From Ignavibacteria bacterium (GTDB lineage Bacteria; Bacteroidota; Ignavibacteria; UBA10030; UBA6906): 5,502 bases of DNA. Below are positions 1 through 5,483 of this stretch, in pieces; the stretch's first letter is position 1, and every line of letters begins with the position of its first letter. The notes under the pieces were generated by a model, which saw nothing but the letters and a program-made list of their open reading frames with translations, was not told the origin of the DNA and did not search any database. Both the position numbers and the translations under genes were made by a program. The stretch is taken from positions 1-5,502 of the forward strand of contig JAOUDE010000185.1 of NCBI GenBank assembly GCA_029859455.1, read 5' to 3'.

Positions 1-841
1 TGAAGGCGTATGCCTTCGCGCCAGCCGCCAGGCTGATCGTTGCACGAGGAGAGGCGCCGTAGCTGATCAACTGAGCAAGGTTCCCAAGCCCGAACTTCTC
101 CGGGTTCCTGGTGGCAAACACGATGTCGAGGATATATTTTTCGATCTTCTCATCCATGTAGATGCCTCGGACAGCCGCCCGAGCGCGGACAATATCATCA
201 GGTGTCACTACCGCATTGGGAGATGGAGGGGGACCGAGCATATTCATCTTCAGAATCTGATGCTCCTCTTCACGAGAAGGATACCCGATCCGCACCTTCA
301 GCATAAACCGGTCCACCTGCGCTTCCGGCAACGGGTATGTCCCTTCCTGCTCGATCGGGTTCTGAGTTGCAAGGACGAGAAACGGATCCTGGAGGGAGTA
401 TGTGTTTTCTCCGATCGTCACCTGACGCTCCTGCATTGCCTCCAGCAAGGCGCTCTGCACTTTTGCGGGAGACCTGTTGATCTCATCGGCCAGGATGAAA
501 TTGGCAAAGATCGGTCCCTTTTTCGTCTCGAACGAACCGTTCTTCTGGTTATAGATGAGTGTTCCGACCAGGTCGGCCGGGAGGAGATCAGGAGTAAACT
601 GGATACGCTGAAATTTTGCCTGAATGGTAGCGGCAAGCGTTTTGACCGCGAGCGTCTTTGCCAGACCGGGGACACCCTCCAGCAGGATATGCCCGTTGGA
701 GAGCAGGCCGATGAGGAGGCGTTCCACCATCTGCTTCTGCCCGATGATCGCCTTGCCGACTTCGAGCTGAATCTGGTCGACGAACGCCGACTCCCGTTCT
801 ACAGCCTCGTTGATTGCTTTGATATCCACGGGGGATGTCAT
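1..841 (-). CDS. moxR: MoxR-family AAA+ ATPase (C-terminus cut by window edge)
   Basis: The minus strand is open without a stop from the ATG at 841 to the left edge, giving 280 residues. Visible AAA+ motifs in order are the Walker A GVPGLAKT (residues 56-63, the usual MoxR form with Ala in place of Gly), Walker B FILADEINR (115-123), sensor 1 ATQNP (158-162), the arginine finger in QVDRF (Arg178) and sensor 2 GASPRA (Arg266). MoxR proteins are cytoplasmic ATPases of about 320-330 residues, so roughly 40-50 residues are missing. They act as chaperone-like partners of VWA-domain proteins in maturing envelope or metalloprotein complexes, and DUF58 and VWA genes usually follow; those would lie left of the window. 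The start is supported by AAAGGA ending 7 bases upstream of the ATG (complement of 849-853 and neighbours). A terminator at 1007-1038 separates it from the gene upstream. The family is certain; the substrate is unknown. Confidence 0.95.
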   Translation of the reverse strand, partial: MTSPVDIKAINEAVERESAFVDQIQLEVGKAIIGQKQMVERLLIGLLSNGHILLEGVPGLAKTLAVKTLAATIQAKFQRIQFTPDLLPADLVGTLIYNQKNGSFETKKGPIFANFILADEINRSPAKVQSALLEAMQERQVTIGENTYSLQDPFLVLATQNPIEQEGTYPLPEAQVDRFMLKVRIGYPSREEEHQILKMNMLGPPPSPNAVVTPDDIVRARAAVRGIYMDEKIEKYILDIVFATRNPEKFGLGNLAQLISYGASPRATISLAAGAKAYAF

Positions 842-883
842 TGACCGTCCTTTGTGACTATTTTCCTGATAATGAGAGCCTGA

Positions 884-912
884 AAGGTAGAAACTTCGCC
901 GTGAATAATCAA
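884..912 (-). promoter_or_regulatory. Candidate promoter of the MoxR gene
   Basis: Read on the minus strand, TTGATT (complement of 907-912) and TACCTT (complement of 884-889) are separated by 17 bases. This gives a predicted start near 877 and a leader of about 36 bases. A separate promoter is expected because an intrinsic terminator lies upstream at 1007-1038. Each box has mismatches to the sigma-70 consensus, so this is tentative. Confidence 0.35.
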
Positions 913-1006
913 TTGGTGAAGTGGTCCTCACACCAGAGCAGAGGCCGATCCACCGGCGATCGCGGACCGAAGTGGCTTTCTGCACCAATCCGGAACCTGC
1001 ACCCGG

Positions 1007-1038
1007 AAAAAGAAGAACCCCGCGTGCTCGCGGGGTTC
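1007..1038 (-). terminator. Intrinsic terminator of the cytochrome-like lipoprotein gene
   Basis: A perfect 10-bp stem (1015-1024 with 1029-1038, GAACCCCGCG against CGCGGGGTTC) closes a 4-base loop. Read on the minus strand, the stem runs straight into TTCTTTTT (complement of 1007-1014). It lies 25 bases beyond the TGA of the lipoprotein gene. On the plus strand no T-run follows the stem, so it acts in one direction only. It insulates the MoxR gene from this transcript. Confidence 0.92.
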
Positions 1039-1063
1039 CGGTGACCGCAACGCCTGTTCAGGT

Positions 1064-1816
1064 TCAGTTATTCAACGCACCATCATCGATCCAGTCCCGA
1101 ATTGCATTCTGCTGGGCGGTCGTCAGAGAGTCAACTGTCGGCGGGAGGGTCCATGGCATGCGGGCCCCGCAGTCATCGCCCGCGATTCTCTTGTACAGCA
1201 CGCTGGTAGCTGAACTTCCGGGAGCGACTCTTGGCTCACCGTTGCATTCTGATGCCCCGGCATTCACGTTGACCAGATTCGAATACGATTCCGCTGCATC
1301 TGACAGGTCGAGGCCAAAGGGAACTGATCCGCCGGCGTGGCAGCCCGAGAAGGCGCACCGTGCATCGAAGATTGGCTGGACGTCAGCAGCGAATGAGACA
1401 CCGGCAGATGCGGAAATCGTGATATCAATCGTCACCTCATTATCCCCGTGCGCCACCCTCTGGCCCGCGCCGCTGCCAGACGCCTCGTCGGCATCGCCGA
1501 CAGAGACATCTGTCATAGTACCAACCACCGCCGACGCAGCGGCATTGATCGTCAGAGTCACTGGACTCTGTGTTGAATCTCCGAGAGAAGCTGTCGCGAC
1601 CGAGGGATCGGGTGCGTCCGAAATGAAGTACGGAGGTCTCCCGCCACTTACCTGCACAACAGCAGAGCCCCCGGGTGTAATGTTAACAGCCGCAGGATTC
1701 GCAACAACCGGGGTTTCCTCTCCGCCAGCTGGATCCCCGGCATCTGTGCAGCTCAGGATCGTAATCGTAAGCAGAAAAGAAAGAACAACATAACCACTTC
1801 TCTTCAACATTTGCAT
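1064..1816 (-). CDS. Lipoprotein with Ig-like domain and CX4CH cytochrome-c-like domain
   Basis: This encodes 250 residues. Residues 1-23 form a lipoprotein signal peptide: MQMLKRSG, a hydrophobic stretch, then lipobox ILSC with Cys23 as the predicted lipidated residue, so the protein should sit in an envelope membrane facing the periplasm or surface. Residues about 36-137 resemble a bacterial Ig-like strand domain (NITPGGSAVVQVSGGRPPYF, then a VGTMTDVSVGDAD segment). Residues 139-248 resemble the small cytochrome c domains of FCB and planctomycete proteins: VQPIFDARCAFSGCH with Cys154, Cys159 and His160 as haem ligands, GARMPW with Met220 as likely distal ligand, and a C-terminal AQQNAIRDWIDDG helix. 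Haem attachment through four spacer residues is unusual. Cys191 and Cys216 are extra and could form a disulfide. The start was placed at 1816 because AGGAGG lies 9 bases upstream and the signal peptide begins there; the frame stays open to an ATG at 2107, but that extension looks non-coding. Likely an electron-transfer protein; partner unknown. Confidence 0.88.
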   Translation of the reverse strand: MQMLKRSGYVVLSFLLTITILSCTDAGDPAGGEETPVVANPAAVNITPGGSAVVQVSGGRPPYFISDAPDPSVATASLGDSTQSPVTLTINAAASAVVGTMTDVSVGDADEASGSGAGQRVAHGDNEVTIDITISASAGVSFAADVQPIFDARCAFSGCHAGGSVPFGLDLSDAAESYSNLVNVNAGASECNGEPRVAPGSSATSVLYKRIAGDDCGARMPWTLPPTVDSLTTAQQNAIRDWIDDGALNN

Positions 1817-1864
1817 GAGCAACGACCTCCTCTTTCTATCTTTGGCGGACCTTTTCGGTCTCAC

Positions 1865-1899
1865 CAACCGCGGTTGACTGTTTCGTATTTGCAGATACG
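1865..1899. promoter_or_regulatory. Paired dyads in the leader of the cytochrome-like gene (possible operators)
   Basis: CAACCGCGGTTG (1865-1876) is a perfect 12-bp palindrome. Eight bases on, CGTATTTGCAGATACG (1884-1899) is a 16-base dyad with seven of eight paired positions. Both lie between the Shine-Dalgarno of the minus-strand gene and its predicted -10 box; the second covers the predicted transcript start near 1894. This is a typical place for a repressor site, but dyads this short also arise by chance. Confidence 0.3.
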
Positions 1900-1900
1900 G

Positions 1901-1930
1901 AAGATATGGAATAGTACCACTTTGATGCAA
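1901..1930 (-). promoter_or_regulatory. Candidate promoter of the cytochrome-like lipoprotein gene
   Basis: On the minus strand TTGCAT (complement of 1925-1930) and TATCTT (complement of 1901-1906) are 18 bases apart. The predicted start is near 1894, giving a leader of about 78 bases that contains the two dyads and a small imperfect hairpin (1842-1867). The match to consensus is moderate, so this is a best guess. Confidence 0.3.
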
Positions 1931-1985
1931 GCACACAATCAACATCGGTCCTGTTTGATCTGAATCACAGGCCCAAGAAAGGCTC

Positions 1986-2014
1986 TTGACAATTGGTGAA
2001 CGGCATAGTATATT
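1986..2014 (+). promoter_or_regulatory. Near-consensus sigma-70 promoter facing the NHL genes
   Basis: TTGACA (1986-1991) and TATATT (2009-2014) are separated by exactly 17 bases. A second promoter of the same design (TTGACT-17-TATATT) precedes the peroxidase gene at 4775-4803, including the same CTTGACWATT context, which raises confidence in both. The predicted start is near 2021, about 320 bases before the first NHL gene. The transcript therefore either has a very long leader or carries a separate small RNA. Confidence 0.65.
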
Positions 2015-2020
2015 ACGTCG

Positions 2021-2206
2021 TTCGAAAAAGGGGGGCACCTTTGACACCCTACCGAACCTCGGTCCTGCTGGGGAGAGCGGGACTATGCAGCACGGGGGAG
2101 ATCCCACCTGCGTGACGCACGATACATCCCTTTGACTTATGAAGTAGTACTATTGGACTCAACCTAGTAACGGAACAGGAGTTGCCTTCTTGCTTTGTCC
2201 GGTACT
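2021..2206 (+). ncRNA. Candidate structured RNA or structured 5' leader
   Basis: This stretch begins at the predicted start of the strong upstream promoter and holds no convincing protein gene. Helices seen by hand are AAAGGG/CCCTTT (2027-2032 with 2128-2133), which would close a domain. Inside it are GTCCTGCT/AGCGGGAC (2062-2069 with 2076-2083, one G-U pair) and a stacked hairpin TGC..CACG..GGG/CCC..CGTG..GCA (2086-2119). A separate arm pairs TATTGGAC (2151-2158) with GTCCGGTA (2197-2204). It could be a cis-regulatory leader of the NHL genes or an independent small RNA; the GATCCCACCTG segment is only loosely reminiscent of 6S RNA. No known family is recognised, no intrinsic terminator follows, and folding was by eye only. 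Confidence 0.28.
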
Positions 2207-2276
2207 GATGTGCGGGATTGCTCACTCTCTTCGTACGGGCATCGGCGATCCGTTTAAGACGATACCCAGACTGTAG

Positions 2277-2325
2277 CTCAACACAACTCAACACAATAAA
2301 ACACAACTCATTAATTAAACACTCT
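2277..2325 (+). repeat. Tandem decamer within a G-free leader
   Basis: CTCAACACAA occurs twice head to tail (2277-2286 and 2287-2296), followed by a third partial version, ACACAACTCA (2301-2310). The whole stretch 2277-2325 contains no G. It ends directly at the Shine-Dalgarno GGAGG (2326-2330), which is 8 bases before the ATG of the first NHL gene. Such a tract cannot fold strongly and would keep the ribosome entry site open. Confidence 0.6.
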
Positions 2326-2338
2326 GGAGGGAGTAACA

Positions 2339-3508
2339 ATGAGTAATCTACTTCGTGCGTTTTCCGCCTTGCTTGTCGCGGGGGGAATCTTCATTTCCGG
2401 CTGTACAAAAGATGAGACCACAGGACCGGATCAGCCGGGTCCGGTGACCGAGCAGGATGGCTTCCTCTATCTTGTATCAGGACAGGCAGGCCAGGCGGGC
2501 GGCGGTGGCAATGGTGGACCCGCAACCGCGGCATTCCATTACTGGCCGCAGGACGGTGCGTTCAATGAAACGACCGGCGATAACTACATCATGGACTGGA
2601 ACAACCATTGCATCCGGATCATCAAACCTGACGGAACGATCGACCGGTTTGTGGGTTCCGGATTTCTTGGGGATGATGCAACGGGCAACGCGGCCGATAT
2701 CGATCTGAACCATCCTGTCGGCGTTACAATCGGTCCCGACGGAAACCTCTACATGGGTGCATGGCATAACTGGAAGATCAAGAAGATCGACCTTGCGACG
2801 ATGATGGTCACATCACCTGTCGGGACTTCTCAGGGCAACGATGGTGACGGCGGACCGGCGACAGCGGCGAAGCTTGATCTCCCAGGCGATCTTGTGTATG
2901 ACAACGCAGGAAATATGTATATCAGCGACCAGGGAAACTCCCGGATCCGGAAAGTCGACCCCTCCGGCATCATCACGAATTTTGTCGGCAGCCCGACGCG
3001 CGAAAAAGGGTTCGTGGACGGCGTCGGTGACGCCGCCAGGTTCTCATTTCCCCGTGGCTCTGACGCGGTCCCCGGCGGCAAGCTTGCCATCGATGAAGCA
3101 AAGGCATTCATCTATGTGGCCGACACCGAGAACAATGCAATCCGTAAGATCAATATTGCGACCCGCGAGGTCACAACAATTGCCGGCAACGGTACGGCTG
3201 GCTACACCGGCGACGGCGGCCCCGCGAGCGCAGCGACTCTGAACTTTCCGACTGACGTCGAGATGACGCATGAGGGATTGATCTACCTCTCCGATTCGCG
3301 GAACCACGTCGTACGTCTGATCGATGTTGACGGAACGATCAGAACAGTTGTCGGAACCGGCACGGCCGGGGCTTCTGACGGCGGCATCATGGCCGAAGAG
3401 GCACAGCTGAGGAATCCTGGTGGTCTCTGGTGGAAGGAAAGCACACATACGCTCTACATTGCTGACACCTTCAATCACCGTGTCATGAAGGTCACTCACC
3501 CCCACTAA
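2339..3508 (+). CDS. NHL-repeat six-bladed beta-propeller lipoprotein (copy 1)
   Basis: This encodes 389 residues. The signal peptide ends in lipobox ISGC (Cys22), followed by a short linker with TKDETTGPDQPG, so the mature protein should be lipid-anchored in the envelope. The rest is six NHL blades, each ending in a form of D-x-x-N-x-x-[IV]-[RK]: about residues 70-100 (WNNHCIRI), 125-152 (WHNWKIKKI), 181-208 (DQGNSRIRKV), 236-274 (DTENNAIRKI), 303-331 (DSRNHVVRLI) and 359-386 (DTFNHRVMKV). Inter-blade loops of the GDGGPA type occur before blades 1 (variant GNGGPA), 3 and 5. The protein stops right after the last blade, so no catalytic domain is attached. NHL propellers usually act as binding scaffolds; a few are enzymes, and the ligand here is unknown. 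The start is supported by GGAGG 8 bases upstream. The paralogue follows 71 bases downstream. Confidence 0.92.
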   Translation: MSNLLRAFSALLVAGGIFISGCTKDETTGPDQPGPVTEQDGFLYLVSGQAGQAGGGGNGGPATAAFHYWPQDGAFNETTGDNYIMDWNNHCIRIIKPDGTIDRFVGSGFLGDDATGNAADIDLNHPVGVTIGPDGNLYMGAWHNWKIKKIDLATMMVTSPVGTSQGNDGDGGPATAAKLDLPGDLVYDNAGNMYISDQGNSRIRKVDPSGIITNFVGSPTREKGFVDGVGDAARFSFPRGSDAVPGGKLAIDEAKAFIYVADTENNAIRKINIATREVTTIAGNGTAGYTGDGGPASAATLNFPTDVEMTHEGLIYLSDSRNHVVRLIDVDGTIRTVVGTGTAGASDGGIMAEEAQLRNPGGLWWKESTHTLYIADTFNHRVMKVTHPH

Positions 3509-3532
3509 GCGGGGCATTGATCACCCAATTGT

Positions 3533-3565
3533 GAAACCGGAGAGGGTTGTGCCCTCTCCGGTTTC
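3533..3565 (+). terminator. 14-bp perfect hairpin between the two NHL genes (terminator or attenuator)
   Basis: GAAACCGGAGAGGG (3533-3546) pairs perfectly with CCCTCTCCGGTTTC (3552-3565) around a 5-base loop. It starts 24 bases after the first NHL stop codon. No clean T-run follows, only CTGATGTTT, so termination may be partial. The second NHL gene begins 14 bases after the stem and has no visible promoter of its own, which fits a read-through attenuator or an RNA-processing or stabilising hairpin. Confidence 0.65.
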
Positions 3566-3579
3566 CTGATGTTTAACGA

Positions 3580-4755
3580 ATGGTGCAGAAAAGAATGAAC
3601 GGACGCTATGGAATCGCAGGTGCTTTGAGTTTCGCGCTGCTTCTGATCTCTTCTTGTACTGACATGGGCAGCGATCTCGCGAAAGCGCCTGTCGTCATTG
3701 AGCCGGATCAGGAAGGGATCCTGTATGATGTGGCAGGAGTAGCCGGACAGCCGGGTGCAGGAGGAAACGGTGGCGACGCATTGACCGGCCACCTCGCGTT
3801 CCCGCAGGATGTGGCAATTCGCTACAACGGCGACGTGTTGATCGTGGATGCTGAGAACCACTGCGTCCGCCTCGTCAGTAGTGATGGCTCATTGTCGCGC
3901 CATATCGGAACCGGAAACCCCGGAGACGGATCGGGCGGACGACCAGGTGAGATTGATCTCGAGGAACCCGCGAGTATCACGGTTGGACCGACCGGAGAAC
4001 TCTGGGTCGCGGCATGGAGGAACAACAAGATCAAGAGAATTGATCCGCAGGGACTGACAGTGACTGTTCCGATCGGGACTGCGGCCGGTTTCGGCGGCGA
4101 CGGGGGACCGGCAGGGTACGCACAACTCGATCTCCCGAGCAGCGTGGTGTTTGACGAGCAGGGGAACATGTATATTTCGGATCAGCAGAACCAACGGATC
4201 AGAAAGGTCGACCGGGACCTTACGATTACCTCGTTCGTCGGATCAGGTCTGAAAGGATACGCGGACGGGAACGGCGAAGATGCATCGTTCAGCTTCCCCG
4301 CAGGGCCGGGAGCGGTCCCGGGTGGACGGATCTCCTGGGCACATCATCCTGACGGCCTCCTGATCGCCGACTCGGAGAACCACCGTATTCGCTTTGTGAA
4401 CCTGGAAACACGGGAAGTCTATACCGTCGCAGGAACCGGGACACCAGGTTATTCGGGTGATGACGGACTTGCAAGAGATGCACAGCTGAATTTTCCGACG
4501 GACGTCTGGATGTCCGATGACCATGAGATCTTCATTGCTGATTCGCGGAATCACGTTATCAGAATGATCAACGCAGTCGGCAATATCGTGACTGTGGCCG
4601 GGACGGGAGTAAGAGGCTCGTCGCCCAACGGTACGTTGGCACTCGATTCCAGGCTGGATTCGCCATCCGGCATTTGCTTTGACGAGTCAAAACGGGTCCT
4701 CTATATCGCAGATACCGGTAATCACCAGGTCAAAAAGGTCAAACTTCCCAGGTAG
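3580..4755 (+). CDS. NHL-repeat six-bladed beta-propeller lipoprotein (copy 2)
   Basis: This encodes 391 residues and is paralogous to the preceding gene, about half identical by eye over the whole propeller. The signal peptide ends in lipobox ISSC (Cys26). Six NHL blades follow, with end motifs at about residues 90-99 (DAENHCVRLV), 145-154 (WRNNKIKRID), 201-210 (DQQNQRIRKV), 264-273 (DSENHRIRFV), 321-330 (DSRNHVIRMI) and 378-387 (DTGNHQVKKV). Details shared with copy 1 are a Cys in blade 1 (NHC), the altered blade-2 ending AW-x-N-x-KIK, and an AVPGG insertion in blade 4. The start is uncertain: neither ATG 3580 nor ATG 3595 has a Shine-Dalgarno. ATG 3580 gives a longer positively charged N-region (MVQKRMNGR); ATG 3595 gives a shorter but still adequate signal peptide. 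Probably co-transcribed with copy 1 through the 14-bp hairpin. Likely an envelope binding scaffold; ligand unknown. Confidence 0.92.
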   Translation: MVQKRMNGRYGIAGALSFALLLISSCTDMGSDLAKAPVVIEPDQEGILYDVAGVAGQPGAGGNGGDALTGHLAFPQDVAIRYNGDVLIVDAENHCVRLVSSDGSLSRHIGTGNPGDGSGGRPGEIDLEEPASITVGPTGELWVAAWRNNKIKRIDPQGLTVTVPIGTAAGFGGDGGPAGYAQLDLPSSVVFDEQGNMYISDQQNQRIRKVDRDLTITSFVGSGLKGYADGNGEDASFSFPAGPGAVPGGRISWAHHPDGLLIADSENHRIRFVNLETREVYTVAGTGTPGYSGDDGLARDAQLNFPTDVWMSDDHEIFIADSRNHVIRMINAVGNIVTVAGTGVRGSSPNGTLALDSRLDSPSGICFDESKRVLYIADTGNHQVKKVKLPR

Positions 4756-4774
4756 GTCCGCTCTCAGGCCCAGC

Positions 4775-4803
4775 TTGACTATTCCTGCAACTGCCATTAT
4801 ATT
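4775..4803 (+). promoter_or_regulatory. Near-consensus sigma-70 promoter of the peroxidase gene
   Basis: TTGACT (4775-4780) and TATATT (4798-4803) are separated by exactly 17 bases. The predicted start near 4810 gives a leader of about 65 bases. The -10 box and spacing are identical to the promoter at 1986-2014. The peroxidase can thus be expressed independently of the NHL genes. Confidence 0.65.
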
Positions 4804-4836
4804 TGTATTCTACCGTTGCCAAAGAACTTATGGCAG
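4791..4836. promoter_or_regulatory. Inverted repeats spanning the -10 box and transcript start (possible operator)
   Basis: CTGCCAT (4791-4797) is mirrored by ATGGCAG (4830-4836), flanking the TATATT box and the predicted start. An overlapping pair, GCAAC (4787-4791) and GTTGC (4815-4819), lies in the same place. The position suits an operator or an alternative-hairpin leader, but 5-7 bp arms at this spacing occur by chance fairly often. Confidence 0.22.
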
Positions 4837-4874
4837 CTAATCTACTAGCAGCACCACAAACTCTGGAGGGAATC

Positions 4875-5483
4875 ATGACACATTTGTTCTCGATATCCCG
4901 TTATCGGCTTCCTCTCTTCCTTCTGGCCGCCTCATTGATGGTGGTCGGTTGCGAGGATGAGGAAACCGTGACGACTGGCGGCGGCACAAGCACAGGAGAG
5001 GACCTTGTTGCGAAATATGGGCTTCAGGTTCTTCCCCCGACACCGTATCCGACCGACAATCCGGCCACCGCGAACGATGAGGCGAACCCGCCTGTCCAGG
5101 AAAGGATTTCACTGGGCTGGCTCATGTTTTTCGACCCGATCATGGGCGGAGAGATGGACGTAGCGTGTGGAACCTGCCATCATCCGGATTTCGGGTTTGC
5201 TGACGGTCGACAGTTTGGTGCCGGAACCAGCGGATCTGGTCTGGGACCCCATCGCATTCTCTCGAACACACGTTCAGCGGGCCTCCCGATTGAACTCGAA
5301 CCAAGAAATACGCCCTCTGTCTGGAATACGGCGTTCAATCTGGATGAAACAGGTGCGTTGAATGCAAAAGGCTTCCAGTTTATGGATGGCCGGACCCGTG
5401 GCCTTGAGCAGCAGTCAAAAAAGCCGATCACATCACGCGTTGAAATGCGTGGTGATGCTTATGGGCTCGATGATGCCGCGGCG
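4875..5483 (+). CDS. Di-haem cytochrome c peroxidase / MauG-family lipoprotein (3' end cut)
   Basis: The genuine sequence gives 203 residues. The signal peptide ends in lipobox VVGC (Cys26), followed by an acidic, Thr/Gly-rich linker, so the enzyme should be lipid-anchored in the envelope. From residue 80 the N-terminal haem domain of the CCP/MauG family (COG1858) is clear: LGWLMFFDP (80-88), CGTCH (98-102; Cys98, Cys101, His102), HPDFGFADG (103-111), RNTPSVWNTAF (144-154), MDGR (170-173), LEQQ (177-180) and VEMRGDAY (189-196). Family members are commonly above 300 residues and carry a second CXXCH in the C-terminal domain, which is not present here, so about half the protein is missing. They reduce hydrogen peroxide with electrons from small c-type cytochromes, or oxidise protein side chains as MauG does. 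The start is supported by GGAGGGA just upstream of the ATG, within ACTCTGGAGGGA, a 12-mer shared with the first NHL gene. The frame continues to 5502, but residues 204 onward come from adapter sequence. Confidence 0.93.

Noticed and set aside
260..844. Plus-strand open frame of 194 codons across the MoxR gene
   Set aside because: It is antisense to a complete set of AAA+ motifs on the minus strand and has no recognisable domain.
921..1793. Plus-strand open frame of 290 codons across the cytochrome-like gene
   Set aside because: It is the antisense of a gene with a clear lipobox, haem motif, Shine-Dalgarno and terminator on the other strand. It has no ribosome site and a low-complexity translation.
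910..2000. CAATTGGTGAA shared by 910-920 and 1990-2000
   Set aside because: An 11-base match is expected a few times by chance in 5.5 kb, and the two copies sit in unrelated positions relative to promoters.
2020..2049. Minus-strand hairpin followed by CCCTTTTT resembling a terminator
   Set aside because: The stem needs three G-U pairs and a 3-base loop, and no minus-strand gene precedes it.
1817..2107. N-terminal extension of the cytochrome-like protein to the ATG at 2107
   Set aside because: The frame is open, but the extension would bury the signal peptide and lipobox inside the protein and ignore the AGGAGG site before 1816. It also overlaps the promoter region.
2021..2206. Assigning the candidate leader RNA to 6S or SRP RNA
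   Set aside because: The GATCCCACCTG segment is 6S-like only in part, its position does not fit the predicted ends, and the SRP GGTCAGG/GGAAGCAGCC core is absent.
2049..2339. Minus-strand open frame of 96 codons in the divergent region
   Set aside because: It starts inside the ribosome site of the opposite gene, has no Shine-Dalgarno of its own, and the translation resembles no known domain.
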